Positions 42,605-51,970 are shown, counted from the stretch's first letter. The stretch: 64,000 nucleotides of DNA from BMS3ABIN03 sp964418885 (GCA_964418885.1 CAYQNW010000007.1:12436-76435), one strand, 5' to 3'. The notes: a model not told the origin generated them from the sequence alone. Translations and numbers: made by a program.

Positions 42605-44617
42605 TTATCCAAGCATTTTTTCCAACTTAGTAATCTCATCTCTTAATGATGCAGCTTTCTCAAACTCAAGGTCTTTTGCTGCCTGATGCATTTGTTCTCT
42701 AAGTTGTTCAATTAAATCCTTTTTTTGCTCTGAATCCATATACTTAAGAACAGGTTCCGCTACTTTTGCAAAACCATAATCTTCTTTTTCCTCTTTTCTT
42801 CTAACGTCTGCTATTGATGTTGAATTCAAAATTTCTTCTGTGCTTTTATAAATTGTTACCGGCGTGATATTGTGTGTCCGGTTGTACTCTGTTTGCAGCT
42901 TTCTTCGCCTATTGGTTTCAGTGATTGTTTTTTGCATAGACTGTGTGATTACGTCAGCATACATAATTACTTTCCCATTAACATTTCTTGCTGTTCGTCC
43001 CGCGGTTTGCATAAGAGATTTTTCACTTCTAAGAAATCCTTCTTTATCTGCATCTATAATTGCAACAAGGGAAACCTCGGGAAGATCGAGCCCTTCTCTT
43101 AAGAGATTTACTCCTACCAGAACATCAAACTCACCAAGACGTAGATCACGAAGTATTTCTACTCTTTCTAAAGAGTCAATATCGCTGTGGATATATCTTA
43201 CCAATATCCCGATTTTATCAAGATAATCGGAAAGATCTTCTGCCATCTTTTTAGTCAGTGTAGTAACTAAGGTTCTTTCTTTTTTTACTACCCTTTCACG
43301 AATTTCGGATATCAGATCATCGATCTGCCCTTTTACCGGTCTTATTTCAATGGCAGGATCGAGTAAACCTGTAGGACGAATAATCTGTTCCACGATAACT
43401 CCGCCACTCTTTTCTAATTCGTAATCACTTGGAGTAGCACCAACAAATATAACCTGGTTGAGTTTTGCTTCGAATTCCTCGAATTTCATTGGTCTGTTAT
43501 CGAGCGCTGATGGAAGCCGGAAACCAAACTCAACAAGTGTTTCTTTTCTTCTTCTGTCTCCATTGTACATTGCCCGGAGCTGTGGTACGGTAACATGAGA
43601 TTCGTCTATAATTAATAAAAAGTCATCCGGGAAATAATCAAATAGTGTGTATGGACGCGAACCCGATTCTCTTCCATCCATGTGTCTTGAATAATTTTCG
43701 ATACCGGAACAATAACCTATTTCCTTTATCATTTCCACATCGAAGCGAGTTCTCTGTTCAAGCCGTTGTGCTTCGAGATATTTTTCTTCCTTACGTAAAA
43801 CATCTAATCTTTCTTTTAGTTCCACTTCTATAGTATGAATTGCTTTTTGAAGTCTGTCCCGATCTGTTAAGAAATACTTCGCTGGATAAATTGGCGTTGA
43901 TTCAACTTCTTTTATAATTTCACCGGTAATTGCATCGATCACCGACAAACGTTCAATTTCATTATCCCAGAATTCAATTCTTAAAGCCTCTTCGTATTGA
44001 TACGCAGGAATAACTTCCACAACATCGCCGCGGGCTCTGAATGTACCTCGCGAAAAGTCTGAATCATTTCTTACATAGTGGATGTCGATTAATTTTCTTA
44101 AAAGTTTTTTCCTTTCTACAGTTTCTCCTTTGTGTAGGAATATAATCTGGTTGGCGTACTCCTGTGGTGCACCAATACCATAAATGCAACTAACGCTTGC
44201 AACCACAATCACATCGGAACGTCCTTCAATCAGTGATGTGGTTGCTTTTAAACGAAGACGATCTATCTCCTCGTTTACGGAAAAATCTTTTTCGATGTAA
44301 AGATCACTCTTTGCAACATAAGCTTCCGGTTGATAGTAATCATAATAACTAATAAAAAACTCAACTGCATTGTTGGGGAAGAAAGATTTGAATTCGGAAT
44401 AAAGTTGTGCTGCCAGTGTTTTATTATGTGAAATAATCAGAGTGGGTTTATTGATTTCATTAATAACATTTGATATCGTAAAAGTTTTACCGCTTCCTGT
44501 AACTCCCAGCAGAGTCTGGAATTTTTCATTGCGTTTTAATCCATCGACAAGCTGTTTAATCGCCTGCGGCTGATCTCCGGAAGGTTTATAACTTGAAGTT
44601 AGTTGAAACTTGCTCAT
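42605..44617 (-). CDS. uvrB: Excinuclease ABC subunit B
   Basis: UvrB verifies DNA damage in nucleotide excision repair. The 670-residue helicase-like protein has Walker A GVTGSGKTFT, the beta-hairpin region YYDYYQPEAYVA and DESHVT (Walker B). Helicase motifs GGVIVEQIIRPTGLLDP and VGVNLLREGLDLPEV and a C-terminal UVR domain that pairs with UvrC complete it. A small CcmE-like gene starts 5 bases upstream on the same strand. Confidence 0.98.
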   Translation of the reverse strand: MSKFQLTSSYKPSGDQPQAIKQLVDGLKRNEKFQTLLGVTGSGKTFTISNVINEINKPTLIISHNKTLAAQLYSEFKSFFPNNAVEFFISYYDYYQPEAYVAKSDLYIEKDFSVNEEIDRLRLKATTSLIEGRSDVIVVASVSCIYGIGAPQEYANQIIFLHKGETVERKKLLRKLIDIHYVRNDSDFSRGTFRARGDVVEVIPAYQYEEALRIEFWDNEIERLSVIDAITGEIIKEVESTPIYPAKYFLTDRDRLQKAIHTIEVELKERLDVLRKEEKYLEAQRLEQRTRFDVEMIKEIGYCSGIENYSRHMDGRESGSRPYTLFDYFPDDFLLIIDESHVTVPQLRAMYNGDRRRKETLVEFGFRLPSALDNRPMKFEEFEAKLNQVIFVGATPSDYELEKSGGVIVEQIIRPTGLLDPAIEIRPVKGQIDDLISEIRERVVKKERTLVTTLTKKMAEDLSDYLDKIGILVRYIHSDIDSLERVEILRDLRLGEFDVLVGVNLLREGLDLPEVSLVAIIDADKEGFLRSEKSLMQTAGRTARNVNGKVIMYADVITQSMQKTITETNRRRKLQTEYNRTHNITPVTIYKSTEEILNSTSIADVRRKEEKEDYGFAKVAEPVLKYMDSEQKKDLIEQLREQMHQAAKDLEFEKAASLRDEITKLEKMLG

Positions 44618-44622
44618 AATTT

Positions 44623-44967
44623 TTATTCAAGCACAACATCATGTGCATGGAAGCTGTTTCCCGGGCTAAGATGTCCTTTTAAAATTACGATTGTTGCAGA
44701 TTCAAACCCGGGAGGTATATGATCTGCATTTATTTGTATAACTGTGCTATTTCTATCGGAAGCAAAGAAAATGGCACCGCTATCCGAAGTTTTACTGATA
44801 CCCCTGTCTTGTAGAACTGTAACTCTTATATCTTTTACAGCACTGTTATTTGGATCGAAATCAGAAAATGATCCTAATTTTCCTTCCTGTTTGAAATAAA
44901 ATAAATACATCAGCAAAAAGATCACTATAAATAATAATGGCAGAACTAATTTCTGAAGTTTTTTCAT
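44623..44967 (-). CDS. CcmE-like OB-fold membrane-anchored protein
   Basis: The 114-residue protein has one N-terminal membrane helix (about residues 8-24). An OB-like domain follows, whose end (IVILKGHLSPGNSFHAHDVVLE) resembles the C-terminal half of the cytochrome c maturation chaperone CcmE. The typical CcmE heme-binding HxxxY motif after that segment is not present, because the protein stops at HDVVLE. Hence a nonstandard or unrelated OB-fold protein is also possible. It sits directly upstream of uvrB and is probably co-transcribed. Confidence 0.4.
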   Translation of the reverse strand: MKKLQKLVLPLLFIVIFLLMYLFYFKQEGKLGSFSDFDPNNSAVKDIRVTVLQDRGISKTSDSGAIFFASDRNSTVIQINADHIPPGFESATIVILKGHLSPGNSFHAHDVVLE

Positions 44968-45055
44968 TTTGGTTGATGATTGTTATTAATTGAATTCAAA
45001 TTTAGTAATTTTTATCAGCAGTAAAAATGAATTTGTAACCGGAGATGGAGTAATT

Positions 45056-45439
45056 ATGAGTAATCAAAAAATCCTGATAATTTTAGCCGGGTTTCTTGGC
45101 TTTACAGGTATAGCTCTCGGAGCTTTCGGTGCACATCGTCTTTCCGATGTTCTTTCTCGCGAAATGCTTGAAATTTATAAAACCGGTATTCTATATCATC
45201 TCTTACACTCCGTTGCCATACTTGCCATAGCTTTTGCGGGCAGGGAAAAGTTTTTTAAAGCCGCTTATGTAATGATTGTGGGTATCGTGCTATTTTCAGG
45301 TTCGTTATACATTTATGCACAATCCGCAGTTAAATTCCTTGCGATGATAACTCCTGTTGGCGGAATTTGTTTTCTCATAGGTTGGCTTTTAATTGTCGTT
45401 GAGGGAATCAGGATGAAACAGGATAAAGAATCTACTTAA
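45056..45439 (+). CDS. DUF423 (YgdD-like) membrane protein
   Basis: The protein matches DUF423, with LGFTGIALGAFGAHRLSDVLS near the start and helices ending in a conserved LPLIGTVGG-like turn (MITPVGGICFLIGWLLIV). I start at ATG 45056, which has GGAGATGGAG upstream; an in-frame start at 44990 would add a non-membrane segment ahead of the helix. Its C-terminus overlaps the convergent methyltransferase by 8 bases. Function unknown. Confidence 0.82.
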   Translation: MSNQKILIILAGFLGFTGIALGAFGAHRLSDVLSREMLEIYKTGILYHLLHSVAILAIAFAGREKFFKAAYVMIVGIVLFSGSLYIYAQSAVKFLAMITPVGGICFLIGWLLIVVEGIRMKQDKEST

Positions 45440-45983
45440 TCACCTTTAATTCAAAAAAAACTTCTTCGGGAGAAAAAATCCCGGCAAAAAATCTTTCGTA
45501 CATTACCGGCTCGATATTCACTATAAAATCCATCCACTTTAAAGCAGCAAAATGTGAAGTGATGAATTTCTTTTTGATCACTTCAAACTGTGCTTTGCCT
45601 TCGTAATTAGTTCTATGGTTCAGTTTCCACTTCTCATAAAATTTAAGCTTTCGGTTTCCGATAAATTCATAATTATCAAACGTACGAATTGAAAACGGAA
45701 TTTTATGATCTGGCTCACCAAAGTATTTTGTATTCAGAAAGAAAGGCGCATAAACTATTAGTAATCCATTCGGCTTGATAATCCGGTATAACTCGGTGAC
45801 AGCCTTGTGAAAATTATCCAGGTGTTCCAGAATATGTGAAGCATAAACTTCATCGAAGGTATTATCTTCAAAAGGATAGGGATATTTATTCAGATCGTGA
45901 ATCCGGTTTCCGCCGTAATCAACCACATCGAGGTTAATATATCCTTCTTTAATATCTTTTCCGCAGCCGAGATTTAGTTTCAT
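45432..45983 (-). CDS. SAM-dependent methyltransferase, likely methyltransferase type 11
   Basis: The 183-residue protein has the SAM motif LNLGCGKDIKEGYINLDVVD and the YASHILEHLDNFHKAVTELYRIIK region with KPNGLLIVYAP, typical of small type-11 methyltransferases often found with polysaccharide genes. Substrate unknown. It overlaps the end of the convergent DUF423 gene. Confidence 0.75.
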   Translation of the reverse strand: MKLNLGCGKDIKEGYINLDVVDYGGNRIHDLNKYPYPFEDNTFDEVYASHILEHLDNFHKAVTELYRIIKPNGLLIVYAPFFLNTKYFGEPDHKIPFSIRTFDNYEFIGNRKLKFYEKWKLNHRTNYEGKAQFEVIKKKFITSHFAALKWMDFIVNIEPVMYERFFAGIFSPEEVFFELKVIK

Positions 45984-46102
45984 AAATGTTTATTCTAAAT
46001 TGATGAATTTTATCGAAATCGTTCGGATGTGATTTGTTGCACATCTCGGATAAATCAGAAAGTTAAATTAAAAAAACGGAGGGAATAAAATAACTCTACT
46101 AA

Positions 46103-46134
46103 AAATAAAAAACCCGGTAATTATTTACCGGGCT
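46103..46134 (-). terminator. Intrinsic terminator of rlpA
   Basis: On the minus strand, a perfect 8-bp stem (plus CCCGGTAA 46113-46120 and TTACCGGG 46125-46132, 4-base loop) is followed by a T-rich tract. It lies 24 bases after the rlpA stop. Confidence 0.88.
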
Positions 46135-46157
46135 TTATAAGTAGAGATATTATCGTG

Positions 46158-46649
46158 TTAGCCAGCGGGTACTAACGGATTATTTATACCACTAATTATT
46201 ACTTCTTCAACCTTTAGTTTTTTCACACCACTGAACAATACACCAAGCTTTTGAGCAGCTCCTTTTGAGAGATCAAGCTGTCTGCCCGGTATGTATGGAC
46301 CGCGGTCATTTATTCTTACGATTAGAGATTTATTGTTTATGGGGTTTGTAATTCGTAATAATGTGCCGAAAGGAAGCGATTTATGGGCTGCAGTATACGC
46401 CATTTGGTTATAAATCTCACCATTTGCCGTAATTCTCCCATGAAATCTTGGACCGTACCAGGATGCTTTCATGGTGCCCAGATCCTTGTACTGGATGTTT
46501 GAAATATTTCCGTAAACCGTTTCCTGTATAGGACTGAATTCCTCGCTGAGATTGAGTGAATCGGACGTGTCATATTCATTAGCTACAATTGTAAATCCAA
46601 CTAAACCGATCACTGCTAAAATTAAGGTCATTTTAGTTAATGACTTCAA
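46158..46649 (-). CDS. RlpA-like septal lytic transglycosylase domain protein
   Basis: The 163-residue protein has an N-terminal signal/anchor helix (LTKMTLILAVIGLVGFTIVA). The RlpA double-psi beta-barrel follows, with KASWYGPRFHGRITANGEIY, LPFGTLLRITNPIN and RINDRGPYIPGRQLDLSKGA. The last includes the conserved Asp and the DRGPY motif. RlpA cleaves denuded peptidoglycan glycan strands at septa. It lacks the SPOR domain seen in many homologs. A strong terminator follows. Confidence 0.85.
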   Translation of the reverse strand: MKSLTKMTLILAVIGLVGFTIVANEYDTSDSLNLSEEFSPIQETVYGNISNIQYKDLGTMKASWYGPRFHGRITANGEIYNQMAYTAAHKSLPFGTLLRITNPINNKSLIVRINDRGPYIPGRQLDLSKGAAQKLGVLFSGVKKLKVEEVIISGINNPLVPAG

Positions 46650-46752
46650 AAATCACCTCTTAGATTGTTCTAGTTAATTTTGTTGAATAGGAAAATAGAA
46701 ATACTCTAATTTAATGTCAACAAACGAGTTACGTCTGAACACTTAAAGTTCG

Positions 46753-46795
46753 TGATTTCGAAATATCGACTTTATTGGTATTATAGTCGAAATCA
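46753..46795. promoter_or_regulatory. 9-bp inverted repeat upstream of APC permease genes
   Basis: TGATTTCGA (46753-46761) and TCGAAATCA (46787-46795) are perfectly complementary. A second pairing option, TCGACT with AGTCGA inside the spacer, would compete with it. It lies in the divergent 278-base region between rlpA (minus) and the truncated permease (plus), where nothing else is seen. It may be an operator or a leader hairpin. Confidence 0.35.
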
Positions 46796-46927
46796 TTTCT
46801 AATTCCTCGAATCTGTCTACTCTGGTTCGACAATATTTAATTTTCAAAAATATCCTTCAGGTATCAATGGATTCATATAACCCTGACGGAATTTTCAACA
46901 AATCTCAGTTTTAAGTAGATTTGCTCC

Positions 46928-47431
46928 ATGTTTGAAAAGAAACAGAATAAGCTTAAAAAAGAGCTAAAGCGTTTTGACGTATTTACCCTGGCAAAGGGTG
47001 CAACAATTAACGGGGGATTATTTTTACTACCAGAAATCGTCGCTGTTTACATGTGTTCACCGATGTTTCTTGCTTACCTTCTTTCTCTCTTTCCCCTCAT
47101 TCCGGGAATGATGAGTAAGGTAGAACTTGCGATTGCAATGCCGCGTTCAGGTGGAGTGTATTATTTTCTGGATATGCCTTTGGGAACTGTACTTGGTACA
47201 GTAGGAAGAATAGGTATCTGGCTTACACTTTCTCTGAAAAGTTTTTTTCCTTTTGAAGGCTTGAGCGCTTATCCCTCTGTTTTTTTTAATGATATTCTTA
47301 TAATTCCGGTTTCAATAGGTATAGCAGAGTGGCTTTGCATTATCAATTTTACTGTTGCAAAAAAACAGACAATTCTGTTGGTGAGCTGCACACGGAATCA
47401 ATTAACCATTTGTTGCTTAGTACATGACTAA
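46928..47431 (+). pseudogene. Truncated APC-family permease
   Basis: This 167-codon frame is clearly related to the first part of the permease at 47458: KKELKRFDVFTLAKGATINGG versus KKELNLFHVYAIATGTTLSAG (each quoted only in part), FLLPEIVAVY versus FLLPGLAAVE, and AMPRSGGVYYFLD versus AMPRAGGVYYFLD. After about 140 residues it becomes non-homologous and stops (CCLVHD), having lost eight or more helices. It therefore cannot be a functional transporter and looks like the remnant of a tandem duplication. Confidence 0.75.
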
Positions 47432-47457
47432 AATCCCTTTATACTTGTATTTATTTT

Positions 47458-49548
47458 ATGATTAATAAACGCCATAAGAGTCTTAAAAAAGAATTAAATC
47501 TTTTTCACGTGTACGCTATAGCAACCGGTACGACTTTAAGTGCCGGATTTTTTCTCCTTCCCGGTTTGGCTGCAGTCGAAGCTGGTCCTGCTGTTCCTTT
47601 GGTTTACTTGATCGCTGTAATTCCATTAGTGCCTGCTATGTTTTCTATAATTGAGTTAGCAACAGCCATGCCCAGAGCTGGTGGGGTTTATTATTTTCTT
47701 GATAGAACTTTAGGACCGATGATAGGTACAGTTGGAGGATTAGGCACATGGTCTGCATTGGTGTTAAAAGTTTCTTTTGCTCTAATCGGTATGGGTGCAT
47801 ATATAAAATTATTTTTTCCATCAATTCAAATAGTTCCCGTAGCGGTAGGGATTGCACTTGTGCTCGGTTTGCTCAGTCTGTTCGGTTCCCAAAAGAGTGG
47901 TAGACTACAGGTGATATTAGTTGCCGTACTTCTATTCTTATTGTTAATTTTTGTTGGTAATGGATTACCCCAGGTAAATAAGGCAAATTTTGATAATTTT
48001 TTCTCCTCCGGGTGGTCATCAATTCTTTCAGCGTCTGGATTAGTATACATAAGCTATGTGGGATTAACAAACATTGCAAGTTTATCAGAAGAGGTTAAAA
48101 ATCCTGAGCGTAATCTACCTCTTGGGATTTTTTTAGCACTTGGCACAGCAGTACTCATTTATATATTAGGTACAATAATAATGACCGGGGTAATTCCGAT
48201 TGAACATTTTATGGGTGATCTAACTCCAGTTGCAACAGCAGGTGAATACATATTTGGTGAAGGGGGAGTACTTATATTTTCCATAGCAGCCCTATTTGCC
48301 TTCATATCTGTAGCAAATGGCGGTACACTTAGTGCATCGAGATATCCACTTGCCTTGGGCCGTGACCATCTTCTGCCGCGCTTCTTTTTAAAACTCAGCA
48401 AATGGGGCACTCCTATATTTGCAATACTGGTTACCGTCGGAACGATTGTTATAATTCTTCTATTTTTAGATCCAACCGGAATAGCGAAACTTGCAAGTGC
48501 ATTTCAACTTATGGTTTTCGCATTCATTTGCTTAGCGGTAATCATTATCAGGGAAAGCAAAATTGAAGCGTATGACCCGGGCTTTAAATCTCCATTATAT
48601 CCCTGGATGCAATTAATTGGAATTATCCTGCCATTCTTTCTAATTATAGAAATGGGATTGATGTCATTATTATTTAGCTTCGGACTAATTGCGATTGGCA
48701 TAATCTGGTATTGGTCATATGGAAGATTAAGAGTTGTTCGTACGGGAGCAATTTATCATCTCTTTGAGAGATTAGGAAGACTGCGTTATACCGGATTGGA
48801 TACGGAACTAAGAGGAATTCTAAAAGAAAAAGGTTTAAGAGAGTCCGATCCTTTTGATGAAATAGTAATGAGAAGTCATGTAATTGATTTATCTGATAAA
48901 TCAGATTTTGCGGAGGTTGTTAAACCGGCAGCGGCTTGGATTTCCCAGTTTGTTCAGAAAAGTGTTACGGACATTGAAAAACTTTTTCTGGAAGGAACAA
49001 GGATAGGTGCTACGCCTGTAATACATGGAATAGCTTTACCTCATTTGAGATTAGGAGGATTAACCCAGGCAGAGATGGTCATTGTTCGTGCAAAAAACGG
49101 AGTTCATATAAAATTTAAAAATCCGCTTACGGATTTTGAGGAAGAAGAACAGTTTATTCATGCGGTTTTCTTTTTAGTTAGTCCTGAAAAAGATCCGACA
49201 CAGCATTTAAGAATTTTAGCACAGATTGCAGGCAGAGTTGAGGATGACTCATTTGAGGAGGAATGGACATCGGCTAAAGATGAACAGGAACTGAAGGAAG
49301 CACTAATTCATGAAGATCGGTGTCTGTCTCTTAGTGTAAACAGAGAAAATGAAACGGCTTCACTGATAGACAAATCGTTTAAAGAAATAAAATTTCCACG
49401 GGGTTGCCTGGTTGCTATGTTAAGAAGGCAGGGACAAACGATTATACCAACAGGTAGTACAATAATAATGGAAGGTGACCGACTTACAATTATCGGAGAT
49501 CCGAAAAGTATGACCGAGCTTAAAAAAGAGTATGGAAGCTTTCTTTAG
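47458..49548 (+). CDS. APC permease fused to PTS EIIA and TrkA-C domains
   Basis: The 696-residue protein has an amino acid/polyamine/organocation permease (about residues 10-425, roughly twelve helices) with GTWSALVLKVSFALIG and SEEVKNPERNLPLGI. A cytoplasmic PTS EIIA type 2 (fructose/nitrogen-type) domain follows (about 455-600), with the phosphorylatable His529 in VIHGIALPHLRLGG. A TrkA-C-like domain (about 610-690: GCLVAMLRRQGQTIIPTGS) ends it. No PTS EI or HPr is in the window, so His529 may be regulated by the nitrogen PTS. Substrate likely an amino acid or cation. Confidence 0.85.
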   Translation: MINKRHKSLKKELNLFHVYAIATGTTLSAGFFLLPGLAAVEAGPAVPLVYLIAVIPLVPAMFSIIELATAMPRAGGVYYFLDRTLGPMIGTVGGLGTWSALVLKVSFALIGMGAYIKLFFPSIQIVPVAVGIALVLGLLSLFGSQKSGRLQVILVAVLLFLLLIFVGNGLPQVNKANFDNFFSSGWSSILSASGLVYISYVGLTNIASLSEEVKNPERNLPLGIFLALGTAVLIYILGTIIMTGVIPIEHFMGDLTPVATAGEYIFGEGGVLIFSIAALFAFISVANGGTLSASRYPLALGRDHLLPRFFLKLSKWGTPIFAILVTVGTIVIILLFLDPTGIAKLASAFQLMVFAFICLAVIIIRESKIEAYDPGFKSPLYPWMQLIGIILPFFLIIEMGLMSLLFSFGLIAIGIIWYWSYGRLRVVRTGAIYHLFERLGRLRYTGLDTELRGILKEKGLRESDPFDEIVMRSHVIDLSDKSDFAEVVKPAAAWISQFVQKSVTDIEKLFLEGTRIGATPVIHGIALPHLRLGGLTQAEMVIVRAKNGVHIKFKNPLTDFEEEEQFIHAVFFLVSPEKDPTQHLRILAQIAGRVEDDSFEEEWTSAKDEQELKEALIHEDRCLSLSVNRENETASLIDKSFKEIKFPRGCLVAMLRRQGQTIIPTGSTIIMEGDRLTIIGDPKSMTELKKEYGSFL

Positions 49549-49653
49549 ACAACATCTGTTACTTAATCAATTGTTATTTACATTTATTGAAAATTCTTAT
49601 TTGATGAGAGAACCAAATAATTCTTTTTCAATTTTTATTGATAGGAGGTCGTT

Positions 49654-50391
49654 ATGAAAAAACATTCATTACTGTTTATTTTATTTTTGTTGATTATTCT
49701 TTTCTTCACTTCATTTTTACTAAACGCACAGGATACTTCTGCTGCAGCAAAACCTTTGGATGGAGTTGGAAGATGCTGGGCAATGAACTTTATGTGGAAA
49801 AAAGATTTTACAATAGGAAAACAAAAAATTGATTCTTATTCAATTTACAATGGAGAGAGTACTCAAAGCAATAATTGGGTTACGGGGTTAGGTTTAGACT
49901 GATATATTAGCAGAAAAACAAGTCTGAGTCTAATTGGTAGTATCCTTACAGATAACGAAAGTTCATCTAATGAAGGCTTTTCAAGTGATTTGAATGCCAC
50001 TGAATTGGGCTTAAAGTTAGGATATCATTACTATCCAAGAGGAATGGATAACTCCGTTTACTGGTCTGTGGGTACCTGGTTCAGCATTATTTACTATGAT
50101 GAGGAACAAACAAATACACCAACTGAAGGAACAAAAGAAATGTATAAATATTCCACGTCGGAATTAGGATTGGGAGTTAATGCAAGTGCGTATGTGCAGA
50201 CTTGGGATGAGTTGCACTTAGAATTTTACGCAGGATATAATCTCGGATTTTTTATAACGCCGGCAAGTACTGTTAAAACTACTATTGGAGATCAAACTAC
50301 TACAACCAAGGGACCGGATATTCCGCAGTTTCACGACTGCGGCGGTGTATTAGGTACAAGGTTGTTCTTTGCTTCCCAAATAAATTATTAA
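49654..50391 (+). pseudogene. Outer-membrane protein gene interrupted by one in-frame TGA
   Basis: A signal peptide (KKHSLLFILFLLIILFFTSFLLNAQ) starts at 49654 behind the ribosome-binding GGAGG. The frame runs to TGA 49900-49902 and continues, still open and similar in composition, to the stop at 50389-50391. Joined, it reads as one barrel-like protein of about 245 residues: GLGLD before the stop, YISRKTSLSLIGSI after, then LGYHYYPRGM and ending ASQINY. One nonsense change (TGG to TGA is simplest), a sequencing error, or recoding could explain it. Confidence 0.7.
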
Positions 50392-50449
50392 ATGATTGAT
50401 TATATAGTTTTTCTGAATTAGACAATTAAAAAGCAGGACAAAAATTATT

Positions 50450-50481
50450 TTGATGTCGGATGTTTCCTAACATCAATTTTT
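50450..50481 (+). terminator. Weak terminator after interrupted barrel gene
   Basis: TTGATGT (50450-50456) pairs with ACATCAA (50470-50476) across a 13-base loop, followed by TTTTT. It lies 59 bases after the stop of the barrel gene. The AT-rich stem makes it a weak candidate. Confidence 0.5.
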
Positions 50482-50540
50482 AAATGATAGTCTCTGTATT
50501 TATAATACATCTTTTAATCATTGTGAGGAAAAAGGACTAT

Positions 50541-50591
50541 ATGAGGAAATGTGCAGTTTTAAAAATATCTAGTGACCTCCGGGAGTTTTAA
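50541..50591 (+). other. 16-codon frame with following terminator (possible leader or sRNA)
   Basis: ATG 50541 opens a 16-codon frame (MRKCAVLKISSDLREF) preceded by GAGGAAAAAGGA. Its stop lies 2 bases before a strong hairpin-T-tract. It could be a leader peptide, a short translated piece of a small RNA, or chance. The surrounding 50392-50935 stretch otherwise shows nothing but this and the weak terminator. Confidence 0.3.
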
Positions 50592-50593
50592 TT

Positions 50594-50622
50594 GCCCGAT
50601 TCGTAAATAATCGGGCTTTTTT
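50594..50622 (+). terminator. Strong intrinsic terminator in 50392-50935
   Basis: GCCCGATT (50594-50601) and AATCGGGC (50609-50616) form a perfect 8-bp stem with a 7-base loop, followed by TTTTTT. It implies a short transcription unit ending here, upstream of the T9SS gene that starts more than 300 bases later. Confidence 0.85.
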
Positions 50623-50935
50623 ATGTTATATAATCCAGGAATCATAAAGATTTAATGGAATTATTAGCATTCCATAACGAGACATCACCCTGTAACTTTT
50701 TGAGCATAGAGTTCTTCCTGATCATATCTTTATAATTTTCATATAACAAATCACTTACATAAATTACTTTAAGAAAACTACAAAGTAATTTTATATTATA
50801 TTGAGAAAAATCTTACAATGATACTTGTATTAGATTAGTTATTATATTAAGTTTCATTACAATCTGGATTCTGGAACTTCAATATTTGTAAGATTACTGA
50901 CCAGTTATAATTAATCTTATAATTGTGAGGGCAAA

Positions 50936-51970
50936 ATGAAAAAATTTTTACTAAGATTAGTCAATACTTTCTTTCTTGTTGTAATAGCATGTTTCACAAC
51001 CACATTTGCCTCTAATGATTTAATTTACGCGTCTGTTGGCTCTCAAAATGGTGTAATTCAAGCTGGTACTCCCGGACAGGCGATGTATACAATAACCCTA
51101 GTCACATTTGCTCTTGGTGATGACGGCACTGGATCTTCATATATGCCAGTTCTCATAGGTTCTTCACTCCCTGTTGGGGCATCATTTTCGTTTATCGATG
51201 GCACAGCAACATATAGTGCTGGTAAGATCACTGTCCCTGATGCTATCCCTGGCACCATTATAATGATTTATGATATAACGCTCGTTATTTCAAATACAGC
51301 TGCAACTCCAGATGGAGTGACTTCGGGGATGATGATTCGTTTTATTAAACAAGACGGCAATGGCATAGAATCTACTTCCTTTAGCTATGAAGTTACAGCA
51401 CCAGTCCCGGTAGAATTGACCTCATTTTCCGGTTCGGTCAGTGGTAATGTTGTATCATTAAAGTGGGCAACAGCAACAGAGGTTAGTAACTATGGATTTG
51501 AGATAGAGCGTTCTTCATCTTCACTAAGCACAGATTGGCAGAAAATTGGATTTGTAAATGGCTCAGGCAACAGCAACTCACCTAAGGAATATAGCTATAC
51601 AGATAATAACCTAAGATCTGGCAGCTATTCTTACAGGTTGAAACAAATAGATAATGATGGCAGCTATGATTATTCAAATATTGTGGAAATAAAAATTGGA
51701 TTACCAACTAATTTGGAGTTAAATCAGAATTATCCAAACCCATTCAATCCATCTACTACAATTAGCTTTACAATTCCAAATTCCGGAGATGTCTCTCTAA
51801 AAATATTTAATGCGTTAGGAGAAGAAGTAGCAACACTTTTAGATGGTTACAGGGAAGCGGGAGTATACGCTGTAAACTTCAATGCAGTAAATCTGCCGAG
51901 TGGAATGTATATTTACCAGATGAAGACCAATCAAACCTTATTAACAAAGAAAATGTCACTTTTAAAATAA
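50936..51970 (+). CDS. T9SS-sorted secreted protein
   Basis: The 344-residue protein has a signal peptide (KKFLLRLVNTFFLVVIACFTTTFA). A beta-rich, Gly/Thr-rich domain of about 130 residues is unrecognised. A fibronectin-like Ig linker follows (PVPVELTSFSGSVSGNVVSLK, quoted in part), then a C-terminal T9SS type A sorting domain (LNQNYPNPFNPSTTISF, then GEEVATLLDGYREAG and TLLTKKMSLLK). It would be exported by type IX secretion and anchored or released. The linker and sorting domain resemble those of the protein at 52262. Confidence 0.85.
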   Translation: MKKFLLRLVNTFFLVVIACFTTTFASNDLIYASVGSQNGVIQAGTPGQAMYTITLVTFALGDDGTGSSYMPVLIGSSLPVGASFSFIDGTATYSAGKITVPDAIPGTIIMIYDITLVISNTAATPDGVTSGMMIRFIKQDGNGIESTSFSYEVTAPVPVELTSFSGSVSGNVVSLKWATATEVSNYGFEIERSSSSLSTDWQKIGFVNGSGNSNSPKEYSYTDNNLRSGSYSYRLKQIDNDGSYDYSNIVEIKIGLPTNLELNQNYPNPFNPSTTISFTIPNSGDVSLKIFNALGEEVATLLDGYREAGVYAVNFNAVNLPSGMYIYQMKTNQTLLTKKMSLLK

